From contig JAAALK010000080.1 of the NCBI GenBank assembly GCA_019279435.1, positions 29,666,778 through 29,730,777 of the forward strand: DNA of 64,000 nucleotides, given 5' to 3'. A program made the translations under genes and the position numbers. Below the pieces are notes generated by a model that did no database searches, was not told the origin of the DNA, and worked only from the letters and a program-made list of their open reading frames with translations. This stretch comes from Zizania palustris (taxonomy: Eukaryota; Streptophyta; Magnoliopsida; Poales; Poaceae). Positions 1 to 10,091 of this stretch are shown here, piece after piece; position 1 is the first letter of the stretch; every line of letters begins with the position of its first letter.

Positions 1-1033
1 CGGGTCCTCGTCGGCGATGGCGTTCCAGCGGGGTTCATCGGCGATGGAGCGGTGGCCGAGGTCGGGGTGGTCGCTACGGTCACAGCGGTGCGGTCGTCGA
101 GGACGGAGGGAGACTCCGGCGACGGCGAGCGACGGCTAGAACGAGGGCGGCGGAACTACGCTAAGAGCCGAAGTACGAGCGCTCTGTTTGTTCTCAGTGC
201 GAATTGGCGTGGGGGCTGGGCGCGGTGGAGGCGTAGGGTTTAAATAGAGGCACCGGCGGGGGCAGGGGGGCGCAATTGACGGTGGCCGAGAGTAAACGCG
301 GTTTTAAACGCCGGCGAGCTCGGTTGCAAAGGGGGTTCACTGAACCTGGACGCGATTCGGTTGAATTAAAAGGGGAAACGGTCGCCGGGGATCGGACGAC
401 TTAACACTGGGCTCAATTTGAGGGGAGGGGGTCGGGAGCAACGGATCCGAGGCGCGTTAAGGCGTCGGTCGGCGAGGGGGGATTTGGGGGCAGATCTCGC
501 TGGGAAGACGGATCCGACAGGTGGGCCAAGGCGGTCAGTGGGCGCAAGCGCACGAGCGAGGAGACTGACGGGTGGGGGTCGGGCTCGGCCGAGGGAGTGA
601 GTCGGTTGGCGCCGACAGGTGGGGTCGGGCTGTCGGGCGCGCGCGCGAAGGGAGAGGGAGTCACTGACTGGTGGGGTCCGGCGGTCAGACGGGGCACGCG
701 GGGAGGAGTGGGCTGGGCCGACCGAGAGAGAGATAAAGGGAGGGGGAGGGCCCGTTACTGTTTCAATACCTTTCTAAATAAAAATAATTACAGAAAATAG
801 ATTAAAATATTTGGGCTACTTCCAAGGTTGATAAAAATTTGTAAAAATTCTCAAAAATATATCTTGGTCTTGGGATCATACACAAAATTTTCTAGCCTCT
901 GGTTTGGGTATTTACTCTAGGTTCTAGTTCAAAATGGTTAAGGAGGGCATTAAAGGTATTTCCAAAATGAATGATTCAAGGAAAATATATATTAAATGAT
1001 ATTTTTACTTCTTTGAAAATTTGGGGTGTTACA
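1..1033 (-). repeat. Element A left LTR (its 3' LTR), truncated by window edge
   Basis: This stretch matches 12498-13528 almost base for base, so it is one of the two LTRs of a minus-strand Ty3/gypsy element (A). Only the U3 and promoter part is in the window. It ends GGGGTGTTACA at 1033, the reverse complement of the family LTR start TGTAACACCCC. The GC-rich part (1-760) contains long overlapping ORFs that are composition artefacts; 780-1033 is AT-rich U3. A minus-strand TATA-like CTATTTAAAC lies at 238-247. Confidence 0.93.
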
Positions 1034-1050
1034 AACCTATCCCCCTTACA
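1034..1050 (-). other. Polypurine tract of element A
   Basis: Read on the minus strand this is a purine-rich AAGGGGGATAGGTT-type tract ending directly at the LTR start at 1033. It would prime plus-strand DNA synthesis. The same tract sits beside the LTRs of B (16251-16267) and of the non-autonomous element (39326-39340). Confidence 0.85.
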
Positions 1051-1077
1051 AAGAATCTCGTCCTCGAGATTGGAACG

Positions 1078-1155
1078 CTACTCGAATAGCTCAGGGTATT
1101 GGGCTTTCAACTCGTCTTCTTTCTCCCATGTAGCCTCTTCGGCGGGGTGGTTGTC
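1078..1155 (-). pseudogene. Element A pol: chromodomain tail, detached by S1 insertion
   Basis: Minus-strand translation gives the C-terminal tail of a Tekay/Del-type chromodomain, with EEATWEKEDEL and AQYPELF, and a stop at 1078-1080. It is the direct continuation of the pol frame that breaks off at 4575-4580. The two parts are separated by solo LTR S1, whose 5-bp duplication TTGTC repeats the last bases of the codons for WDN. Chromodomains of this lineage sit at the integrase C terminus and are thought to direct integration to heterochromatin. Confidence 0.85.
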
Positions 1156-1940
1156 TGTAACACCCCAAATTTTCAAAGTAATAAAAATATTGTTTAATCC
1201 AATTTCCTGAAATTTATTATTTTGGAAATACCTTTAATACCCTCCTTTACCATTTTGAACTACAACATAAGTGAAATGGCCAAACCAGGAGCTGAAACTT
1301 TTTATGTAGGATCCTAAGGCCAAAATATATTTTTAGGAATTTTTACAAATTTTACCAACCTTGGAAGTAGCCCTATTATTTTAAATCAATTTTTGTGATT
1401 ATTTTTAATCAGAAAAGATTTTAAACAGTAATGGGCCTCCATCCTCCCTTTCTCTCTCTCCCGGCCGGCCCAGCCCGTTACCCTCGCCCGCCTCGGACTG
1501 ACAGCCTGACCCCACCCGTCAGTGACCCCCTCTCCTCTTGCGCGCGCGCCCGACACCCCGGTCCCACCTGTCGGTGCCAACCATCCCCTCTCGCGCCCGA
1601 GCCCGGCCCCATCCGTCAGCCGCCACCCTCACTCGCTCGCGCCCGCTGGCATGTGGCCCCCGCCTGTCAGATCCTTCGTATCCACGAGATCCGCCCCCAA
1701 ATCTCACCCCCCTCGCCGGCCGACGCCTTAATGCGCCTCGGATCCGTTGCTCCCGACCCCCTCTCCCCAAATTGAGCCCGACATTCAAACCCCCGTGCTC
1801 CGGTGACCGTTTCCCCATTAAAACCAGCCCGATTGCGTCCCGATTTGATGAATCTGCATGCAACCCGAGGCTCGCCGGTGTTTAAACGCGTTAACCCTCG
1901 GCCACCGCCAATTGTGCCCCCTCTGCCCCCGTCGGTGACC

Positions 1941-1950
1941 CTATTTAAAC
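1941..1950 (+). promoter_or_regulatory. TATA-like box of S1 LTR
   Basis: CTATTTAAAC lies downstream of a GC-rich block and upstream of a GC-rich leader. The same sequence is at the matching position in A (12734-12743, minus strand) and S3 (56728-56737). It probably sets the U3/R boundary. Confidence 0.6.
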
Positions 1951-3217
1951 CCCCTGGTACCCCGCATTCGATCCCTACGCTCACACACTGCAAGAACGCA
2001 CAGAACGCCCTCACTTCGATTTTTAGCGCACCACCGCCACCCACACTCCAGCCGCCGCTCGCCGTCGCCGGATCCCCTCTCCGTCCACGCCGACCGCACC
2101 TCCGTGACCGCCAAGGCCATCCCAACCTCGACCACCCCTTCGTCGGCGCCGAACCCCGCCGGATCGCCGTCACCGCCAAGGACCCGAACACCTTCGCCGC
2201 CTCCGCTCGTCGCCGGCCTCGCTCCGTCGATCATTCGTCACCGCAAGGGTACCCTCATGATCCCCTAGTTGTCCTCTTTACGTTTTAGGCCTTAGGCACG
2301 ACCGCCGTCGCTCGCCATGGCCTCTAGCCCGCTCGCCGTCGCCGGAGAAGATGACTGGCATGGATCGAGTACCCGTGCCATGTCGGATTCGATCTCGACC
2401 GTGCGATCGCGATCGAGCGGCGTCAGCTTCACCACGTGCGCGATCTAATCCGCATCGTCAGATCTAATCGAAGCGGTATGTTTTAATCTCGCGCGTCCAT
2501 CGGTATTTAAAACCCACACTCGATCTGAGTCGTTCATCGCGTACCGGTTCGTTGTTTTAATCTCACTCGTTCACGTTATTTTAACTCCCCGCCTCACCCT
2601 CGCGCGTTGGATCTGGATCCAATGGTCCAGATTGGGTCGGACCACGCGCACAGTGTGCGGGTTCACCGTGGGTCTGGCTCACCGTGGACCCGAGGCGATT
2701 TAAATTTAAAAATAAATTCTAGAGACTGTTTTAAACTTGTAAAATTCATATCTGGCGCATTTGAACTCCAAAAATTATCATTTCAATTTCAGAAATTTTG
2801 TAATTTTATTCTCTACACATTAGTTCAATAAAAACAGTATGTTTACTTGAACATTTCATCCTTATTTATTAAAGTATTCAAATGCCTTTATGTTAAAAAT
2901 ACAAACTTTATTTAAACTTTAGTAAATTTTATATTTTGTTACTCCCTGTTCATATACTGAAAACCACTAAATTTTTCATGAACCTTTCATTTTAAATTTA
3001 TTAGAAGGCTTAAAATGAGACTACTCACATTTAAACCCCTTTTTATAAAGGACAACCTTTCATTATAATTCCTTCTAAATTATTTATAAAATAAATTTCA
3101 GAAACTTAACAACTTGATTTCCATTAAATTAAACCAATTTAAACATATGTGCTTGTTGTGTGATTTTATATTGTTTAATTGAATGTTGTAATTATTTTAC
3201 TTTATTTATATTGGGAA

Positions 3218-3292
3218 GATTACGACGCCGTCGAGGAGCCGGAATATTTCCCGGAAGTTACTCCCTCTCCCCTCGCTGAACAAGGCAAGTCA
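3218..3292 (+). other. Conserved 25-codon coding-like block in S1 LTR
   Basis: The 75-nt frame reads GAT TAC GAC and on to AAG TCA, encoding a peptide with DYD, EEPEYFPEV and EQGKS. Homologous blocks occur in A (11395-11469, minus), B (18172-18246), S2 (33755-33829, minus), the non-autonomous LTRs (36454-36528 and 43197-43271, minus), C (54242-54315) and S3 (58025-58099). A coding-type substitution pattern suggests a captured or internal exon, but no transcript is known from the sequence. Confidence 0.55.
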
Positions 3293-4574
3293 CCAAACAA
3301 CATTTTTGAGCATATTGGACCCATGTTTTATTAAACTATCGCTAAAACACATAGGATATACATGCATTTGTCAAATGAAACCCTTACAATATATTTATTT
3401 ATGATCCCCCGACCTTGATGTGCAACCCAAGCCATGCTCTCTAGCCTAAACTCCTTGTCACCATATGATTAGTATTATTAGCTAGTGTCCAATGTATTGA
3501 CATGATTGCTATAGGATTAAAAATGAGTCGTAGCGATTGGTTCTACTATATGATCCCCGTTATTCTAATCTTTGGAATTCTGTCGGTGTCGGAGTTGTGG
3601 TTGTGAGTGAATGCATGGTGGGTTCTGGGTGCAATCTAGGGCATTGGTCGGTAGCACCCGGGGCACTATAAGGACCGGTCTACAAGATCCGTTGCAATAC
3701 ACTTCCGTACTAACCACAAGTCTAATGGGTAAGTCCTACTAAGGTATGGAGTGTTCCAAATCGAGGCCACCATTTGGAGATGGGTCAAGCAGCACCTGTG
3801 GGTGGCTTGTACCGACGTGGCGCAAAAGGGGGTGCGACGTTAGCCGGGATGCAGCCCGACGCGCCGGCGAAACCTAGAGCGGGTGGTTATCGCTTGGAGC
3901 ATTTCATGCTGAGGTTTTGGCACGAGTTTCCATGGTAGGGGTCATCTTGTTTGGGATGAGTGCGTGCCTTGTGGGTACAGTAGTACATCTCTGATTAGAG
4001 TCATTAATCTTTTCGAAAAGCCGAGCCCACGGTCAAGGGCGGGTTGCGTGACATCCCACAGTTAGATTACTTGTGATATGTATGTGCATGATGGATGGAC
4101 ATGTAAGGACTGTTGTGCGAGGAGGTAAAACGTACTCCTCGAGTTAGATGATGTTATTGTTGTTCATGTTTACTTTCCGTAAGATAAAACTTGACTACAT
4201 TAACTACAATAACTGAAAATGTACTTTTCCGCACTTTTAGCCAATCATCCTTCCTTGTTATTACCTTGCATTATTACTTGCATTTGCGGTGGCTTGTTGA
4301 GTACTTCTTGTACTCATACCCGTTGAACACCTCAGAGGATGCCTACTACGAAGATGGTCTGGAGTAGCGACCCAGTCAAGCAGAAAGATCTTGAAGAAGG
4401 CGTTCGTAATGCAGTTTACTTTTATTATTTTTATTTAACTCTGATGTAATAATTGTGGTTTGCGTACCATGAATATTGTCGTATGTACGATTGTCGCATG
4501 ATGAACCTCTTGTTATTATTGTTTTTCTATGGAAATTCAATAATGTTCCGATTTCGATAAATCGGGGCGCCACA

Positions 4575-5068
4575 TTGTCCCACTTAACCTTGCAGAAGCG
4601 AACCACACGGATCCTGGTTACCCTTTCCTTAGTTTCCAAGATCTTAACGGGTTTCTCGATGTAGGTCAAGTCCTCTTGAACGTTGAGCTGTTGGAGATCG
4701 GCTTGTTCGGTGGGCATACGAAGACACTTCTTCAGCTGAGAGACATGGAACACATCGTGAACTCCTGCCAAGGATGGAGACAGTTCTAGTTGGTATGCCA
4801 CTTCTCCTTGCCGTCGGAGGATCTGAAAAGGTCCAACATAGCGGGGTGCTAGCTTGCCTTTCATGTTGAACCTTTGAGTGCCACGGAGGGGAGTGACTCG
4901 GAGATAGACATAATCACCCTCCTCAAAGGTTAGGTCTCTTCGACGGTTATCGGCGTAGCTCTTTTGTTGGGACTGGGCTATTTTTAATCTGTCCCTGATA
5001 ATCTTGACCTTCTCTTCGGCTTCCCTCAATATATTTGTCCCAAACAGTTGCGACTCTCCGGTCTGATC
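4575..5068 (-). pseudogene. Element A pol: integrase C-terminal domain and start of chromodomain
   Basis: In frame with the upstream integrase after a TGG-to-TAG stop at 5069-5071, this part encodes the long helical stretch REAEEKVKIIRDRL, the GPF-type motif (PRYVGPFQILRR), the VFHVSQLKKC segment and the beginning of the chromodomain (KVKWDN). It ends where S1 inserted; codons read beyond that point into the LTR are not native. In a working element this region would bind DNA and read chromatin. It is disabled here by the stop and the 3.4-kb insertion. Confidence 0.88.
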
Positions 5069-5902
5069 CTAGAGCAGCGACGTTCTGCACTTACGACCAT
5101 ACAGTGCTTCGAACGGGGACATTTGCAGGCTGGCTTGATAGCTATTGTTGTAGGAGAACTCCGCGTAGGGCAAGTTCTTTTCCCACATTCCTCCAAAGTC
5201 TAGAGCGCAAGCTCTAAGCATATCTTCCAATATCTGGTTGACCCTTTCGGTTTGACCGTCGTTCTGTGGATGATAGGCGGTGCTAAAGTTCAGCCGGGTG
5301 CCGAGTTCCTCTTGAAGGTTCTTCCAAAACATAGAGGTAAACTGACTCCCACGGTCGGATACGATCTTCTTAGGAACTCCGTGTAGGCACACAATCCGGA
5401 TCATATACAACTCAGCCAACTTGGCGACGGTGTAAGTTGTCTTGACGGGGATGAAGTGAGCTACCTTGGTGAGTCGGTCGACGATCACCCAGATAGAATC
5501 ATAACTGGCTTGGGTCCTGGGTAGTCCCATGATGAAGTCCATTCCTATCTCTTCCCACTTCCATTCGGGGACCTTGAGGGGTTGAAGAAGTCCAGCAGGT
5601 CTTTGATGCTCTGCCTTGACTCGCCGGCATGTGTTGCACTTGGCCACATACTCAGCTATTTCTCTCTTCATGCTGACCCACCAATATTTTTCCTTCAGGT
5701 CTTGATAAATCTTGGTACTCTCGGGATGTATAGAGTATAGAGTATCATGGGCTTCTTGAAGGATGAGGGTCTCCAACTCAGGTTTGTCGGGTACGCATAT
5801 CCGGTTTCCGAACCATATGGTACCATGCTCGTCCTCGGAGAATCCGGGGGCTTTACCCTTCCGCATGTTCTATTGGATCTCCAAGATGTCCGAGTCTTCC
5901 TT
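5069..5902 (-). pseudogene. Element A pol: integrase zinc-binding and catalytic core
   Basis: The integrase core of a Ty3/gypsy polyprotein, read on the minus strand. The N-terminal HHCC zinc-binding region ends in CNTCRRVK. The catalytic DDE triad is visible as GMDFI, VSDRGSQF and QTERVNQ, and ends with the SPFEALYGRKC motif. Premature stops lie at 5903-5905 (probably CAG to TAG), 5870-5872 and 5069-5071 (TGG to TAG), all in one continuous frame. It would insert the cDNA of the element into chromosomes; this copy is dead. Confidence 0.92.
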
Positions 5903-5905
5903 CTA

Positions 5906-6310
5906 CCTTTCTCGGATCTGGTCTATCAAGACAGGTCTTGACTCCAAGGCAGCGAGGTACGCTCGGGTGGTGATCCCTAGATTCAGCCTTTTCATCTCCT
6001 TGTAAAGCAAAGGGGCTTGGTCCTGTATCATGATGGCACTGCAGTACCCTTTTCGACTAAGGTCGTCTGCCACCACATTTGCCTTGCCTGGATGATAATG
6101 GATGCCCAAGTCATAATCCTTGATGAGTTCCAACCATCTCCTTTGTCTGAGGTTCAGGTCCGGTTGGGTGAATATGTACTTGAGGCTCTTGTGATCGGTG
6201 AAGACCTCACACCGATTTCCAACAAGGTAATGTATCCATATCTTCAAGGCATGAACCACGACTGCTAACTCCAGGTCGTGAGTAGGGTAGTTCAGCTCAT
6301 GCGGTCTCAG
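5906..6310 (-). pseudogene. Element A pol: RNase H C-terminal part and connection to integrase
   Basis: This segment continues the polyprotein frame past the in-frame TAG at 6311-6313 (a CAG or CAA in relatives). It has the RNase H signature HELNYPTHDLEL, the FTDHKSLKY block and the HPGKANVVADDLSR block, which is typical of gypsy RNase H. The linker NLGITTRAYLA leads into integrase. It would degrade the RNA strand of RNA-DNA hybrids during reverse transcription. Confidence 0.9.
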
Positions 6311-8377
6311 CTATCGGGAGGCGTAAGATATAACCTTCCCTTCTTGCATTAAGACACATCCCAATCCTTGACGAGAGGCATCACAGTAGACGTGGAAGTC
6401 TTTCCGGATGTCTGGCAGAGTCAGGATAGGAGCTGACACGAGCTTCTTCTTGAGGGTTTGGAAGCTTTCTTCGCAATATGGGGTCCATTCAAATTTTACT
6501 TCCTTCTGCAATAGTCTGGTCATAGGCTTGGCGATCTTCGAAAAATTCTCGATGAACCGGCGGTAGTATCCGGCCAATCCGAGAAAACTCCGGATCTCGG
6601 TCACGGTCATGGGTTGAAGCCAGTTGGTCACTGCTTCCACGGTGGTTGGGTCCACTACTATTCCTCCGGCAGATATAACATGACCGAGGAACTTCACCTC
6701 AGATGACCAAAACTCGCACTTGCTGTATTTGGCGTACAGTTGATGTTCCCTTAGCTTTCCTAGGGTCAAACGGAGGTGGGTTTCGTGTTCTTCCTTGGTC
6801 TTGGAGTAGACGAGGATATCGTCGATGAATACCACGATGAACTTATCCAAGAACTCCATGAATACATTGTTCATCATGTTCATGAAAAAGGCCGGGCCAT
6901 TCGTGAGTCCGAACGACATCACTGTATACTCGTAGAGTCCATAGCAGGAGGTGAAGGCGCTCTTGGGTATGTCTTCTTCTCTAATCCTCAATTGGTGATA
7001 ACCTGACCTGAGGTCAATCTTGGAAAACACCGAGGATCCTTTCAGTTGATCGAACAGGTCATCGATCCGAGGCAATGGATACTTGTTCTTGATGGTTACG
7101 TCGTTCAAGGCTCTATAGTCCATGCACATCCTTTTAGTCTTGTCCTTTTTCATGGCAAAGATGACCGGTGCACCCCAGGGTAAGGTACTCGGTCGGATGT
7201 ACCCTTTCTGCTCCAGGTCTTCGATGTTGCACTTGACTTCGGCTAGTTCATTGGCGGCCATCCGGTATGGGCGCTTGGAGATTGGAGTGGTCCCGGGGAC
7301 AAGTTCGATTCTAAATTTGATGTCCCACTTGGGGGGCATTCCTGGTAGGTCCTCAGGGAAGACGTCCATGAACTCCCTGACTATGGGCACTTCTTCAAGG
7401 GCAAGCGAGTGGAGCGATGCCTCGAGAGGTTTGCGGCTGGTCATCCGAAAAGTGACGGCTTCGCCCTCGGGGTTGGCCAATGTTACGGACTTGTTGGCAC
7501 AGTCGATCACTCCCTTGTGCTTCATCAACCAATCCATCTCTAGGATGAGGTTGAGTCTGGTGCACTTAATGAGGACTGGCTCGGCCCAGAACAATACTCC
7601 TTGGATCTCTATCTTAACCTTAGGACTGTATAAGTGGGCTAAGGTTTTATTGCCTGGAGTGGCAATCATCATGGGGACTGATAGAGGGAGTACTTCCAAG
7701 TTGTGAGTTTTTACAAAGTCTTCCGAGACGAAAGAGTGTGTTGCCCCAGAGTCAAATAATATTATAGCCGGTACGAAATTTGCAGTAAACGTACCGAGCA
7801 CGACTTCGGGAGCCTCCTGAGCTTCCTCCGCGCTGATGTGGTTAACGCGGGCCCGAACTGCCTGGCTGGGTGCCGCGCCTTGGGGCTGCTTGGGGTGAGG
7901 ACACCGGTGCGAATAGTGCCCTTCCTTCCGGTAGTTGAAGCAGACGACCAGCCTGCCTTGGCAATCCTTCAAGACTGGGGCCTTGGCGATGAGCGTCGGC
8001 TGAGCGGATAGAGCTGGTTGAGCGGGGCGGGGATGCCCGGCGTTGGATCCACCGGCGTCGTGAGGTGGCCTGTAGGCGGGCTGAGGATGGTATGCGGGTG
8101 CTGGTGGCGGAGGGACGAAGCGAGGCCTCTGAGAATTCGCCTGTTGATGCTTGAAGGCGATCATCTTCCTCTTCTTGAGGTCCAACTTGTTCTGCTCAGT
8201 CTCTTGGATGAGCGCTTTATTCACCAACCGTTGGAAGTCGGCGTAGTCGGTGGCGACGAGCTGGATGGACAGCTCATCCTTAAGTCCTCGGAGGAACTTA
8301 GCCTGGCGGAGGGCGTCGGTCCGCACTTCCTCTGGCGCGTAGCGTGCTAGACGGTTGAATTCATGGAGATACTCCAT
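6311..8377 (-). pseudogene. Element A gag C-terminus, protease, reverse transcriptase, RNase H start
   Basis: The longest open stretch of element A (688 codons). Visible in order: end of the Gag core (1-60), nucleocapsid zinc knuckle at about 146-159 with its second Cys replaced by Tyr (CFNY where CxxC is expected), aspartic protease active site LFDSGATHSF (Asp at 209) and the flap-side MDWL at about 282, RT fingers and palm (FSKIDLRSGYHQ at 451-462, catalytic FIDDIL at 517-522), and the RNase H start (CDASRQGLGC near 665). It ends at a premature TAG. The 5' end is joined to gag by a 1-nt frameshift near 8402. The domain order PR-RT-RH-INT is that of Ty3/gypsy. Confidence 0.93.
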
Positions 8378-8967
8378 GATGGTCCGGTTGCCCTGCTGCA
8401 GGTCACAAACTCATGCTGTTTCACCGCGATAACTCTGGCAGGGATGTGGGCGGCACGGAAGGCGATAGTGAACTCCGCCCATGTCACCATGTGGTCCTCT
8501 GGCTGGGACTCACGGTAGTTGTCCCACCACTCCACGGCGGGACCCTGGAGCTGATGAGTGGCGAAGGCCACTCGCTCTCGGTCGGTGCAGGGGAGGAGAT
8601 CCAGCTTCTTCCCAATGGTGCGGAGCCAATCTCCGGCCTCCATGGGGTTTGTGGTGCTAGAGAAAATTGGGGGACGCACCCGAAGGAACTCTGAGAGTTG
8701 GGGAACGGGCGCGGGTGCGGGCGCATGAGGGGCGGACTCCACATTCTGCAGGTGGTCCAACTGCGTCTGTTGGTGCTGCATTTGGGTGAGGAGGGCGGTG
8801 ATCAGTTGGTTTTGATTCGCCATCATCTCCGCCAAGGTGGGGTGGTTGGTGGATGGCGACCTAGTCTGTCGTGGGCCCGTTGCACCCCAGTTGGGCACAA
8901 TGCCTTCGGGCAAGCCGTGGCTTCCTCCTTCTCAATTGTTGGAGCCGGTGTTCTGGTTGTCGGCCAT
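8347..8967 (-). pseudogene. Element A gag N-terminal and capsid core
   Basis: The start codon at 8965-8967 opens MADNQNTG; an in-frame TGA shortly after it (GGA in copy C) breaks the frame. The Gln-rich coiled segment (HPTLAEMMANQNQL) is followed by the retrotransposon gag core (EFLRVRPPIFSSTTNPMEAGDWLRTI, split by spacing only here; then WWDNYRE). A 1-nt deletion near 8402, seen by comparison with copy C at 60680-60690, shifts the frame into the downstream ORF. Gag forms the particle that packages element RNA. Confidence 0.88.
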
Positions 8968-9170
8968 CTTCTGAACATAAGATGTTATAAGGTGAAAAGG
9001 ACGACGAAACAATATTGCAATCAAAATAGCCCATGGGGCTCACCTATATATATCAGTGGTATAAAAAGTTTATTACAATCAAGCTCTTATTTTACTCTAC
9101 CTACAACACAAGTTGTTGTAGATAGCACCACATACAGAAATTTTTATAACCAAACAACGATAGCGATCGT
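8968..9170 (-). other. Spacer between upstream ORF and gag, element A
   Basis: About 200 bp of AT-rich leader with no supported ORF lie between the upstream ORF and gag. Element C has an equivalent spacer (59916-60117) of similar sequence, so it is part of the element, not an insertion. Confidence 0.7.
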
Positions 9171-9952
9171 CTACTCGCCACCGGAGGCGGTCTCCGTGCT
9201 CTCGGAACCACGAGTACGCGGCTCCTGAGGGATGGTGGGCTCGAGAAAGTTCTCAATGATTGGGTCGAAGACGAGGCCGGGGCGTGGTGCAGGGACGCTG
9301 GCGGTGGATGGTCCGGCGGTGGAGAGGTGTGGCGGGATCCTCTTGGGGCGAGGGGCAGGCTCACGGATGGGCTTCCTCTTCCTCGGGAGGAGGGGAACCA
9401 TCTCCGCAATATCCTTTTGCAGCTGCATGATCTTGCGCTGTAGCTCGCCGTTCTGTTGGATCGTGTTCTTTGTCTCTTCACGAAGAAACTCAACCGCCTC
9501 ATGGTGCTCGTCAGCGTTGAGCACCGCCTCAGTATGGAGGTCGTCCATGGCCTAAAGAAGACACGACTGCCGGGCCATGACTGAATCACGAACGGAGTGA
9601 ACTCCGATGTAGATACTACGGTGGGCGCCGAGAGTGCACTTTGGCACAAGCCGGAAGGACGAGTTCTGAAGATGATCATCATAGATCATCCTCAAATCCA
9701 TAAGGGCCTGGAGGGCAACTCATTGGCACGCGACGTCAAAAGTCGGCCCCCAAGTGCGGTGGTGGAGGGTGGCAGGTGTTCTCCGAAGCCATGGACGGTG
9801 AGGGAGACATCGCGGGGTCCGACAAATTCTTCCATGTATACTCCTTGGAATTCGGGTTCAAAGAGGAACCCGAGGAAGGTAAGCATCATACGGAACTCCC
9901 TCACGAAGCCCTCAAAGTGGCGGCAGTAGCTGTGCACTTGGTAAACAGGCAT
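9171..9952 (-). pseudogene. Element A upstream (pre-gag) coiled-coil ORF, decayed
   Basis: An extra ORF between the PBS and gag. The N-terminal part (9692-9952) opens MPVYQVHSYCRHFE; the C-terminal part (9171-9548) carries a heptad-rich stretch (HEAVEFLREETKNTIQQ) and a basic PRKRKP patch. The frame shifts near 9780 and has further stops. Homologues are the intact 270-aa ORF at 40930-41742 and the split copy in C (55753-59915). No known enzymatic motif is seen. Extra pre-gag ORFs are known in long-LTR grass gypsy elements, from memory in RIRE3-like families; the function is unknown. Confidence 0.8.
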
Positions 9953-10091
9953 CTACAGAAACAACAAGTTGAAGGAAAGTGAGGGGAGGAACAAAGTCTA
10001 TAAAGTATGTTTTCGAGAAAAAATTTTCTGTAGCTATGGGCTAGGCTGGTCCGTTTGGCTTCCTACAGTCAAGTCGGCAATTATACCATCT
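9953..10091 (-). other. Element A leader with decayed primer-binding site
   Basis: This short leader lies between the LTR end at 10092 and the upstream ORF. The primer-binding site next to the LTR reads TGGTATAATTGCC on the minus strand, where the family form is TGGTATCAGAGCC (complementary to initiator Met-tRNA). The copy has several mismatches and would prime poorly. Confidence 0.75.

Larger units (their letters stand above)
1156..4574 (+). repeat. Solo LTR S1 of long-LTR gypsy family
   Basis: A complete 3419-bp LTR starts TGTAACACCCC and ends GGGGCGCCACA. It is flanked by the 5-bp target duplication TTGTC (1151-1155 and 4575-4579) with no internal region, so it is a solo LTR left by LTR-LTR recombination. 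Its order is AT-rich U3, GC-rich promoter, TATA-like box at 1941-1950, GC-rich leader, AT-rich middle, the conserved coding-like block at 3218-3292, and a conserved 3' portion with the dyad CTTTTCGAAAAG at 4009-4020. The insertion splits element A pol. Confidence 0.95.

Noticed and set aside
1667..2288. Long overlapping ORFs (up to 174 codons) in GC-rich LTR leaders
   Set aside because: They occur on both strands in several frames of the same GC-rich DNA, consist of Pro/Arg/Ser-rich sequence and carry no motif. Similar ORFs recur at 12416-12743, 34665-35071, 37953-38910, 44696-45654 and 56274-57267 simply because the LTR is repeated.
2100..3218. Spliced LTR-encoded protein joining the GC-rich leader (VDP...RYP region, GGTACC donor) to the 25-codon block
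   Set aside because: The conserved GGTACC donor is in phase 2 in S1, S3, B and C, while the block needs phase 1, so the simple two-exon model fails; another donor would be needed.
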